A model generated the notes under the pieces. The model saw only the letters and a program-made list of their open reading frames with translations. It made no database searches and was not told where the DNA came from. From a bacterium (lineage in GTDB: Bacteria; Patescibacteriota; Minisyncoccia; UBA6257), in contig DAOVIY010000025.1 of NCBI GenBank assembly GCA_030673525.1, positions 1 to 7,251 of the forward strand: 7,251 bases of DNA, in the 5' to 3' direction. The position numbers were made by a program, and so were the translations under genes. Positions 1-5,242 of the stretch are shown here, in pieces (the stretch's first letter is position 1; every line of letters begins with the position of its first letter).

Positions 1-360
1 AGAGTTGATGAATTAGCTGATAGAGAGGATGGTTTTGTGCCTTCTGACGCTATTCCTTACAAAAGCCTGGTTCCATTAAAAGAAATTATTGCTGAAGCTA
101 TAGGCGTAGGGCCTCAAACAAAAAGTGTAGAGCAGCAATATCAAACATTAATTCAGAAATTTTCCAATGAATTTAATATTTTATTAGATGTCCCATCAGA
201 AGAATTAGATAAATTTACTTTGCCTAAGATTGCACAAGGCATAAAAAGAGTAAGAGATGGTAAACTAATAATAGATCCTGGTTATGATGGTGAATTTGGT
301 AAAGTTAAAATCTTTCATGAAACTGAAAAAGATGAACTTAAACAAAACAAACTCTTCTAA
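1..360 (+). CDS. Endonuclease Q-like PHP-family protein, C-terminal part (5' end outside window)
   Basis: The frame is open from base 1 to the TAA at 358-360, so only the last 119 residues are visible and the start lies upstream. The visible part matches my memory of the C-terminal region of the PHP-family EndoQ proteins (often mislabelled 'UvrD helicase' in draft genomes). It has an ELADR-like turn, the LVPLKEIIAEAIGVG stretch, an LLDVPSEEL segment, and the closing GYDGEFGKVKIF. EndoQ enzymes cut DNA 5' of deaminated bases such as uracil and hypoxanthine; the catalytic PHP domain would be upstream and cannot be checked here. A 15-residue tail after KIF ends in QNKLF, which resembles a sliding-clamp-binding motif. 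An internal GTG at 37 could be misread as a start, but homology runs back through it. The next gene follows after 21 bp, which suggests an operon. The family call is fairly sure; activity is inferred. Confidence 0.78.
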   Translation, partial: RVDELADREDGFVPSDAIPYKSLVPLKEIIAEAIGVGPQTKSVEQQYQTLIQKFSNEFNILLDVPSEELDKFTLPKIAQGIKRVRDGKLIIDPGYDGEFGKVKIFHETEKDELKQNKLF

Positions 361-381
361 AGTACTATACTATAACGAATT

Positions 382-729
382 ATGGAGAAAACATTAATTG
401 GGTATCTTTTAAAACAAATTGGTTTTTATTGTTCTGATTTTATTAGGGCTTATTTCAAAGGCAGTTATAGTTTTCTTTTTAGAATTTATCAAAATTGCTT
501 TTCAAGATTAGAACGTAGTACAGGCCTTATAGTTAATATTCGCTATTTTACCATTCCGCTTTGGCAGCAATATGCTTTTGTTGCTTATTTGATAAGTATC
601 CCTTATAGGGTAGCAAGGATTATTTTAGGGGCAGTGCTTTTGACGATCTTAACCTTGTTCTTTTCGGCAATTTATCTTTGTTGGATATTATTGCCTCTTT
701 ACCTTATTTTAAAAACCATTTCATTATGA
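382..729 (+). CDS. Small membrane protein of unknown function, coupled to Clp-like ATPase
   Basis: I do not recognise a family for this 115-residue protein. The ATG at 382 is the first possible start, since an in-frame TAA lies three codons upstream (373-375). No Shine-Dalgarno is visible. The N-terminal two thirds are rich in aromatic and basic residues. Residues about 79-110 are almost uninterruptedly hydrophobic and interrupted by a proline (ILLPLY). They could form one long membrane helix or a tight hairpin. The stop (TGA 727-729) overlaps the ATG of the following Clp-like gene in ATGA, so the two are probably translationally coupled. That tight coupling suggests the product may work with the membrane-anchored ATPase, as anchor, adaptor or substrate; this is inference only. 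TATACT and TATAAC motifs at 366-376 could be a -10 for a near-leaderless transcript, but no -35 stands out. Confidence 0.72.
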   Translation: MEKTLIGYLLKQIGFYCSDFIRAYFKGSYSFLFRIYQNCFSRLERSTGLIVNIRYFTIPLWQQYAFVAYLISIPYRVARIILGAVLLTILTLFFSAIYLCWILLPLYLILKTISL

Positions 730-3287
730 TGAAAAAGGAGACAAAACAAAAAAAGGTTGAGCAAAAATTGGGGGAGAAAACTGAGTTATTTTTCTCTGAT
801 GCCTTTTTCTTTTGGCCTGCATGGAAAAGATTTTTTTACAAAGTAATTCTTACTGTTTTTATTTCTTTAGGGTTGATTTTTTCTTTTTTCTTGGTGATTC
901 TACGCATACAACCATGGTATAACTTAGGCATTCTTGTTTTGTTGTTTTTCATCTACGTTCTTTTTAAACAAAATCTTTCAGACCTGCCTTTATCAGAAGA
1001 ATATTTAAAACAGAAGAAGAAGATTAATTTAGCTCGTTTTCTTTCTCCACAGACTAGGAATGTTCTTATTGAAGCAAAAGATATTTCTTTCACTTTTCAA
1101 CTTGATTTTTTTCAAGGATTTTTTTACGCACTTCTTTCCCAAAAAGAAATAGTTGATGCATTAAACATATTAGATATATCTTCAGAGGAGATAGAAGCGT
1201 TAAAGAAAAGAATAAAAGAGGAAAAAGCGAGCAAAAAAGAAATTACAAAAGAAAATTATCGAAAATTTTTAGAAAAAATTACTTATTGGGCTTTTTTTGA
1301 GGTTGAAAAATTAAAGAAAAACCATATAAGCCAGGAAGCTTTAATGTTAGCGCTTTATTCTGTTGATAATTCTAAAATTGATGATATTTTTAGTTTTTAT
1401 CGTTTAGAAAAAAATGATTTAACTGTGGCGTTTGTTTTAAATTATCTTTCACAAATAAAAGGAATAGAAGTTCTAAAAGGTTTAGCTGATAAAAAAGAAT
1501 TTGATTTTCGAGCAAAAAGAATAAAGGTTAATCGTTCTTTTACGTCCCGTCCTACACCATTCTTGGATTTATATGGTTTAGATTTTACTGAGCTGGCTTT
1601 AAAGCTAAAAATAGGCATTATGATAGGCCACGAGCAGGAGTACCAAAGCCTTTTAGATATTTTATGCCGCCAAGGCAAAAGAAATATTCTTTTGGTTGGG
1701 CCAGCTGGCGTGGGAAAAGATACATTAGTTTCCTATTTAGCTTTTAATTTAGTTAGAGATAAAACTCCTTTAAAGTTACGGGATCGTCGTCTTATCAGCC
1801 TTTCTCTTGCTTCTATTTTAGAGGACACAAAAGAGCCATTAGAGGTTTATAACCGTTTAACAAAGGTTACAAAAGAGCTTTTAATTAATAGGGATATAAT
1901 TATTTATCTACCTCAATTTCATAATTATAAATTATTGGCTCAAAGAGGAGGATTTACCGCTTTAGAAACTTTTCAATCACTTATAAATTCTTCATGGGTG
2001 CCTGTAATTGCGGCAACGACTCCTGGAGACTATCGGCGTCATTTAGAACGAGATCCAATTGTGAAAGAGAACTTTGAAATTATTAAAGTAAAAGAGCTTT
2101 CCTCTGAAGAATCAATAAGGTTTTTAGCCTATCGTTCTTTGGAACTAAAAAGAAAAACCAAAGTAAAAATTAGTTACAAAGCCATTAAAAGGGCTGTAAT
2201 TTTAGCTCAACGTTTTCTAACTTCAACTCCTTTGCCGTTTTCTGCAGAATCTCTTTTAACTGAAGCTATTGAAGGAGTTCGCAGAAAAGGCAGAAAAATA
2301 GTTTTAGAACAAGACATAGTTAGTTTAGTAAGTTTAAAAACCCAGGTGCCTTTAGAGGTTTCTTCTGAACAGGAAAGGGAAAAATTATTAAATTTAGAAA
2401 AACTTATTCATGAACGCTTAATTAATCAGGAAAAAGCTGTGAATTTGGTATCTGCTGCTTTAAGGCAATATAGAGCTGGTTTAACAAATATTAAAAAGCC
2501 AATCGGTGTCTTTCTTTTTGTTGGACCTACTGGAGTAGGTAAGACTCAATTAGCAAAAACATTGGCTAAGATTTATTTTGGAAGCGAAAAAACTATGATT
2601 CGTTTTGATATGGCTGAATATCAGGATAGAAAAAGCATTAATCGTTTTATTGGCAATTCTGAAGGAACAATAAGCGGATCTTTAACTGAAGCAGTAAAGA
2701 ATAATCCTTTTTCTCTAATTCTTCTGGACGAATTTGAAAAAGCCCATTCAGATGTTTTAAATATTTTTCTTCCAGTATTTGACGAAGGGAGATTGACTAA
2801 TAATCTCGGGCAAGTCATTGATTTTACTAATACAATTATTATTGCGACGTCTAATGCTTTGTCTGATTTTATAAAAGACGAAATAGAAAAAAATGTTGAT
2901 ATTGACGATTTATCAGAAAGATTAAAAAATAAATTAACGAATTACTTTAAGCCAGAGCTTTTGAACAGGTTTAACGAAGTTGTTGTTTTTAGAACGTTAA
3001 CTCAGGAGCATCTTAAAGAGATAGTAAAATTAAAATTAAATGAATTGGCATCTGCTCTATCAAAGAATAAAAAAATAGAATTATTTTTTGATAATTCTGT
3101 TATTGAACGATTGGCTGAATTAGGTTATAACCCAATATTTGGAGCTCGACCCTTAGATGCAGTAATCAGGCATCACATAAAAGATAATTTAGCTAGTTCT
3201 ATTTTAAGAAAGAAAATTAGCTCGAATACCAAGGTGCATTTTGTTTTAGAAGAAAATGAGTTTAAAGCAAAAATTGAATCTATTTAA
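726..3287 (+). CDS. Membrane-anchored Clp/Hsp100-type AAA+ ATPase with degenerate first ATPase domain
   Basis: This 853-residue protein (counted from the ATG at 726) belongs to the ClpA/ClpB/ClpC class. Two membrane segments lie at about residues 39-59 and 66-80. Two weak Clp-N-like repeats follow at about 104-164 and 178-236. D1 has a Walker A variant, GPAGVGKD (325-332), but Walker B reads IIIYLPQF, with P396-Q397 where D-E is expected. E448-N449 replace the paired arginine fingers. D2 is intact: Walker A GPTGVGKT (600-607), Walker B LLDE (D668, E669), sensor-1 N710, arginine finger in PELLNRF (R748) and sensor-2 GARPL (R808). The D1-D2 spacing is ClpA-like, leaving no room for a ClpB/ClpC middle coiled coil. 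Pore-loop tyrosines are missing in both rings and no IGF/IGL ClpP-docking loop is seen. ATG 726 overlaps the upstream stop (ATGA); ATG 729 or TTG 678 are alternatives. Membership is certain, but unfolding or partnership with ClpP is doubtful. Confidence 0.93.
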   Translation: MMKKETKQKKVEQKLGEKTELFFSDAFFFWPAWKRFFYKVILTVFISLGLIFSFFLVILRIQPWYNLGILVLLFFIYVLFKQNLSDLPLSEEYLKQKKKINLARFLSPQTRNVLIEAKDISFTFQLDFFQGFFYALLSQKEIVDALNILDISSEEIEALKKRIKEEKASKKEITKENYRKFLEKITYWAFFEVEKLKKNHISQEALMLALYSVDNSKIDDIFSFYRLEKNDLTVAFVLNYLSQIKGIEVLKGLADKKEFDFRAKRIKVNRSFTSRPTPFLDLYGLDFTELALKLKIGIMIGHEQEYQSLLDILCRQGKRNILLVGPAGVGKDTLVSYLAFNLVRDKTPLKLRDRRLISLSLASILEDTKEPLEVYNRLTKVTKELLINRDIIIYLPQFHNYKLLAQRGGFTALETFQSLINSSWVPVIAATTPGDYRRHLERDPIVKENFEIIKVKELSSEESIRFLAYRSLELKRKTKVKISYKAIKRAVILAQRFLTSTPLPFSAESLLTEAIEGVRRKGRKIVLEQDIVSLVSLKTQVPLEVSSEQEREKLLNLEKLIHERLINQEKAVNLVSAALRQYRAGLTNIKKPIGVFLFVGPTGVGKTQLAKTLAKIYFGSEKTMIRFDMAEYQDRKSINRFIGNSEGTISGSLTEAVKNNPFSLILLDEFEKAHSDVLNIFLPVFDEGRLTNNLGQVIDFTNTIIIATSNALSDFIKDEIEKNVDIDDLSERLKNKLTNYFKPELLNRFNEVVVFRTLTQEHLKEIVKLKLNELASALSKNKKIELFFDNSVIERLAELGYNPIFGARPLDAVIRHHIKDNLASSILRKKISSNTKVHFVLEENEFKAKIESI

Positions 3288-3624
3288 TCTTTTCAATAAT
3301 CTTTTTAAAAACTGCAGGTTGCTTTTCTGCTAATTCGGCTAAGATTTTTCGATCTAAGCCGATTTTTCTATCTTTTAAAGCTTTGATAAATTTGCTATAG
3401 CTTAGTTCATATTTTCTTACAGCAGCGTTAATTTTGACTTGCCAGAGTCTGCGCATATTTCTTTTTTTTAATCGCCTGTCTCTAAATGCATGTGTCCATG
3501 CATGAAGAAGCGCTTCTTTAGCCAAACGATACTTTGTTTTTCGGCCATATCGGAAACCCTTAGTATATTTTAGTAATTTTTTTCTTCGTTTACTGGCAGT
3601 AACGCCTCTTTTTACTCTTGTCAT
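3280..3624 (-). CDS. rplT: 50S ribosomal protein L20 (bL20)
   Basis: The 114-residue product is full length for bL20, a 23S rRNA-binding protein needed for early assembly of the large subunit. The N-terminal extension is strongly basic (MTRVKRGVTASKRRKK), followed by the family's GFRYGRKTKYRLAKEAL and a FRDRRLKKRNMRRLWQVKINAA block. The globular end carries the YSKFIKALK, the IGLDRKILAELA and a short basic tail. The start is ATG at 3624-3622, 27 nt below the rpmI stop, with no Shine-Dalgarno. It is the last gene of the infC-rpmI-rplT group. In Escherichia coli and Bacillus, L20 represses this operon by binding a leader RNA; no room for such a leader is seen directly before infC here. Its TAG stop (3282-3280) lies inside the last codons of the convergent Clp-like gene, an 8-bp tail-to-tail overlap. 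Confidence 0.97.
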   Translation of the reverse strand: MTRVKRGVTASKRRKKLLKYTKGFRYGRKTKYRLAKEALLHAWTHAFRDRRLKKRNMRRLWQVKINAAVRKYELSYSKFIKALKDRKIGLDRKILAELAEKQPAVFKKIIEKIK

Positions 3625-3651
3625 GTTATTGAATTAACAGATCTTTTCGAA

Positions 3652-3828
3652 TTAATGTGAATGTTTAATAATGGATTTAGCATGTTTTGGCATAGAAATT
3701 AACCTCTTTCTTCCTCGCTTTATTTTAGAAGAGTCTTTTGCTTGTGTATGTCCAAGATTAGCAGAGCGCCTTAGAATTTTACCTGTTTTGGTTATTTTTA
3801 ATCTTTTCTTAAATAATTTTCTTCTCAT
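3652..3828 (-). CDS. rpmI: 50S ribosomal protein L35 (bL35), short diverged form
   Basis: This small gene encodes 58 residues. Starting MRRKLFKKRLKITKTGKI, it keeps the KR-(F/L)-K-hT-x-(S/T)-GKI-x-RR core of bL35, then a basic GHTQAKDSSKIKRGRKR segment matching the family's HLLxKKSxKRKRxLR region, and ends in a histidine- and lysine-rich tail. The usual N-terminus (MPKxKTHxGAAKRF) is largely missing, so the protein is a little shorter than the typical 64-66 residues. The start ATG (3828-3826) overlaps the infC stop TGA (3827-3825) as ATGA, which implies translational coupling to IF3; no Shine-Dalgarno is visible. Position between infC and rplT is the classical order of the operon and makes the identification firm despite the divergence. 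It is part of the large ribosomal subunit. Confidence 0.93.
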   Translation of the reverse strand: MRRKLFKKRLKITKTGKILRRSANLGHTQAKDSSKIKRGRKRLISMPKHAKSIIKHSH

Positions 3829-4298
3829 TTTTTTAAAACCGTGATTAAACCGCGGGGGACTCTTTTTAATAGTTGAATAATTTTATATTCAATTTGAATT
3901 TTTGCCAGAAAGTCATTTATCTTTTTTCTGGCTAAATCAAAATGGGCTTTTTGTCTTCCTCTCAATTTCATCTCTACAGTAACCGTTTTTCCTTCTTCTA
4001 AAAATCTTTCTGTTCTTTTAACTTTTGTTTCTAAATCATGTTCTCCTTCATTAAAACCAATACGAATGGATTTTGGAGCGGTTTTCCTTTCTTGTAATCT
4101 TTTTTTTCTATATTCTTTTTCTTTTTTGTATCTTAATTTACCAGAATCTCCAAATTTATATATTGGAGGTGTGGTTTTTTTTGTAATCTCAACTAAACCT
4201 AAACCACGCTCCTGGGCTATTCTAGAGGCTTCATCATAAGAAAAAATCCCTATTTGCTTTCCTTTTTCGTCAATAAGTCGAACTTCTTTTGGTATCAA
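3825..4298 (-). CDS. infC: Translation initiation factor IF-3, non-AUG start
   Basis: The 157-residue product has both IF3 domains. The N domain opens with EVRLIDEKGKQIGIFSYDEA and runs to PIYKFGDSGKLRY, the family's PPV-C-K-hxDYGKFRY signature. A lysine/arginine-rich linker helix follows (KKEKEYRKKRLQERK), then the C domain with IRIGFNEGEHDLETK, RFLEEGKTVTVEMKLRGRQKAH and a terminal RGLITVLKK. IF3 binds the 30S subunit, keeps subunits apart and checks the start codon-initiator tRNA pair. There is no ATG at the 5' end: the only recognised start is TTG at 4298-4296, with an in-frame TAA two codons upstream (4304-4302), so the usual RINEEIR leader peptide is trimmed. The next codon is ATA, another conceivable rare start. 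The gene begins 35 nt after the tmRNA 3' end and overlaps rpmI by ATGA. Confidence 0.96.
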   Translation of the reverse strand: MIPKEVRLIDEKGKQIGIFSYDEASRIAQERGLGLVEITKKTTPPIYKFGDSGKLRYKKEKEYRKKRLQERKTAPKSIRIGFNEGEHDLETKVKRTERFLEEGKTVTVEMKLRGRQKAHFDLARKKINDFLAKIQIEYKIIQLLKRVPRGLITVLKK

Positions 4299-4333
4299 GT
4301 TTTATAAAAAGATTAATTGTTATAGTTTTTTAG

Positions 4334-4711
4334 TGGAGAAGGTGGGAGTTGAACCCACGTCTAAAAAGAATTTTTTAGATAATTCTACGAGTGTAGTTCA
4401 TTCTTTGTATCTCTTAAGAAAAGAAAGAATGAACAGACTTTTCTTAAAATTCTCCGAAAATAGTTCAATTGATTTTTGGTCGGAAAAGCCAGAAATCAAT
4501 CTATCTCGAGGTTTATATCCTTTGGGGCTATCGAGAATCATCCCAAAGAATTTCCCTTAAAAAGGAATGGCTTAGCCTAAACGATTAAGCATAGGCATAA
4601 GCAGGAGTTTGATTGGCATTTGTTGATGCCGCCTTGATTTTTATTGAGGGTACAAGACATCCTCAACTCGCTTATTTAAAAACTTTCTTTTTATCGAATC
4701 CCGTCATCCCC
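4334..4711 (-). ncRNA. ssrA: tmRNA (SsrA RNA), rescues stalled ribosomes
   Basis: On the minus strand the RNA opens with GGGGATGACGGGATTCGA, the conserved tmRNA 5' end and D-like loop. It closes with a T-arm of stem GTGGG/CCCAC and loop TTCAACT (4358-4342), acceptor strand CTTCTCC (4341-4335) and discriminator A (4334). The acceptor stem pairs apart from one U-U mismatch at position 6. The genome then reads CTA, so the 3' CCA seems to be added enzymatically. The long helix H2 starts with a perfect 9-bp pairing of TAAAAAGAA with TTCTTTTTA. Stems for four pseudoknots are visible, in RNA order: 4661-4666/4644-4649, 4542-4548/4520-4526, 4493-4500/4468-4475 and 4424-4433/4397-4406. A short tag frame sits after the first pseudoknot. 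The length of 378 nt is normal. It works with SmpB, encoded 12 bp upstream. No terminator separates it from infC, so its 3' end probably arises by processing. Confidence 0.95.
4585..4617 (-). other. tmRNA tag-peptide reading frame (ANQTPAYAYA)
   Basis: The internal frame of tmRNA ends with TAA at 4587-4585. Reading back, GCC at 4617-4615 is the likely resume codon, giving the ten-residue tag ANQTPAYAYA, the same length as the Escherichia coli ANDENYALAA tag. The sequence just upstream (GGCATC) can pair with the loop of pseudoknot 1, so that pseudoknot would end about seven nucleotides before this codon. The frame stays open upstream through GCG GCA TCA ACA AAT, so a 14- or 15-residue tag starting at one of those alanine codons remains possible. 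The C-terminus is AYAYA rather than the common ALAA. Confidence 0.7.
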
Positions 4712-4719
4712 ATAACTGC

Positions 4720-4748
4720 ATTATCAAATTTCTCCTCTTTTAGCTCTA
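4720..4748 (-). promoter_or_regulatory. Possible ssrA promoter inside the end of smpB
   Basis: GATAAT (4725-4720), which overlaps the smpB stop codon, matches five of six bases of a -10 box and lies 8 nt before the tmRNA 5' G at 4711. That is the right distance for transcription to start at the mature 5' end. The -35 at the expected place (TAGAGC, 4748-4743) is poor. tmRNA could equally be cut from an smpB-ssrA transcript. Confidence 0.35.
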
Positions 4749-5173
4749 TCTATTTTTCTTCTACTTTCTTTTTTCTTTATACTTTCTCTTTTATCAAATT
4801 TCTTTTTTCCTTTTGCTAATCCTAATTCTATCTTGATTAAACCGTGTTTATTATACATTCTTAGTGGTATTAAAGTCAAGTTTTTTTGTTTAATCTTACC
4901 TAATAGATGTGCTATTTGTTTTTTATTGAAAAGGAGTTTTCTGGTTCTGTCAGGATTGTAAATAAAATGAATATTTTTTGGCTGGTAAGGCGCAATAGAG
5001 CAATTTACAAGAGAAACTTTGTTATCCCTGATAATAGCAAAGCTGCCTGCTAAGTTAGCTTTTCCTGTTTTTACTGCCTTTGTTTCCATTCCAGATAATA
5101 CAATTCCTGCTTCTATTTTTTCTAAAATTTCGTAATTAAAATATGCTTTTTTATTTGTAGCTAAGGGTTTCAT
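4724..5173 (-). CDS. smpB: SsrA-binding protein SmpB
   Basis: The 149-residue product is of normal SmpB length. It shows the family's opening NKKAYFNYEILEKIEAGIVL, then LSGMETKAVKTGKANLAGSFA (the GxExKxxxxGKxxLxxSF motif), the RTRKLLFNKKQI segment, the LIPLRMYNKHGLIKIELGLAKGKK barrel strand and the DKRESIKKKESRRK tail. SmpB binds the tRNA-like end of tmRNA and carries it into the A site of stalled ribosomes; its basic tail senses the empty mRNA channel. The start is ATG 5173-5171; two TATAAT boxes lie just upstream, one so close that the mRNA could be leaderless. The stop is 12 bp from the tmRNA 5' end, so protein and RNA partners are probably made together. The tail lacks the aromatic residue often found after DKRE, a minor divergence. 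Confidence 0.96.
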   Translation of the reverse strand: MKPLATNKKAYFNYEILEKIEAGIVLSGMETKAVKTGKANLAGSFAIIRDNKVSLVNCSIAPYQPKNIHFIYNPDRTRKLLFNKKQIAHLLGKIKQKNLTLIPLRMYNKHGLIKIELGLAKGKKKFDKRESIKKKESRRKIDRAKRGEI

Positions 5174-5179
5174 GTCTTT

Positions 5180-5220
5180 ATTATATCTTTATTATACACG
5201 AAACTTTGATTTTTTGCCCA
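5180..5220 (-). promoter_or_regulatory. Promoter(s) for smpB and the translation block
   Basis: Reading the minus strand, TGGGCA (5220-5215; four of six -35 matches), an 18-bp spacer ending in TGTG and a perfect TATAAT (5196-5191) form a plausible sigma-70-type promoter. A second perfect TATAAT (5185-5180) sits only 6 nt before the smpB ATG and would start transcription about at the A of ATG, giving a leaderless mRNA. Both are within the 69-bp divergent gap shared with ileS. Confidence 0.6.
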
Positions 5221-5234
5221 TTTTAAAGTAAACT
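5206..5234 (+). promoter_or_regulatory. Possible ileS promoter
   Basis: TTGATT (5206-5211) and TAAACT (5229-5234), each matching four of six consensus bases, are separated by 17 bp. Transcription would begin about 5241, right at the ileS ATG (5243), again giving an almost leaderless mRNA. The core would lie across the smpB -35 on the other strand, so the two promoters may compete. Confidence 0.4.
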
Positions 5235-5242
5235 AAAAAGAT

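Noticed and set aside
37..360. GTG at 37 as a true start of a 107-residue protein
   Set aside because: The reading frame and EndoQ-like homology continue upstream to base 1 (RVDELADREDGF), so this is an internal valine.
678..725. TTG at 678 as the start of the Clp-like protein
   Set aside because: It would overlap the upstream gene by 52 bp with a rare start; the ATGA overlap at 726 is a typical coupled start. The 16 extra residues have no family support.
1442..1678. Minus-strand frame of 78 residues inside the Clp-like gene
   Set aside because: Fully inside the D1 linker region of a clear AAA+ gene, with no recognisable family, promoter or ribosome site.
2621..2818. Minus-strand frame of 65 residues inside the Clp-like gene
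   Set aside because: Antisense of the conserved D2 Walker B region; no independent support.
4299..4333. L20-binding leader or terminator between ssrA and infC
   Set aside because: Only 35 AT-rich bases with no stable hairpin; too short for the known leader structures.
4397..4433. 10-bp inverted repeat as an intrinsic terminator
   Set aside because: It is AT-rich, lies within the tmRNA body and fits the last pseudoknot stem; no T run follows it as a terminator would need.
4333..4560. Open frame on the + strand starting MEKVGVEPTS
   Set aside because: It is antisense to the tmRNA; the VGVEPT opening is the complement of the T-arm, a common false gene call.
4613..4819. Open frame on the + strand, 68 residues, hydrophobic
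   Set aside because: It covers the complement of the tmRNA 5' part and the lysine-rich smpB tail; phenylalanine/serine-rich content is the mirror of AAA/AAG/AGA codons.
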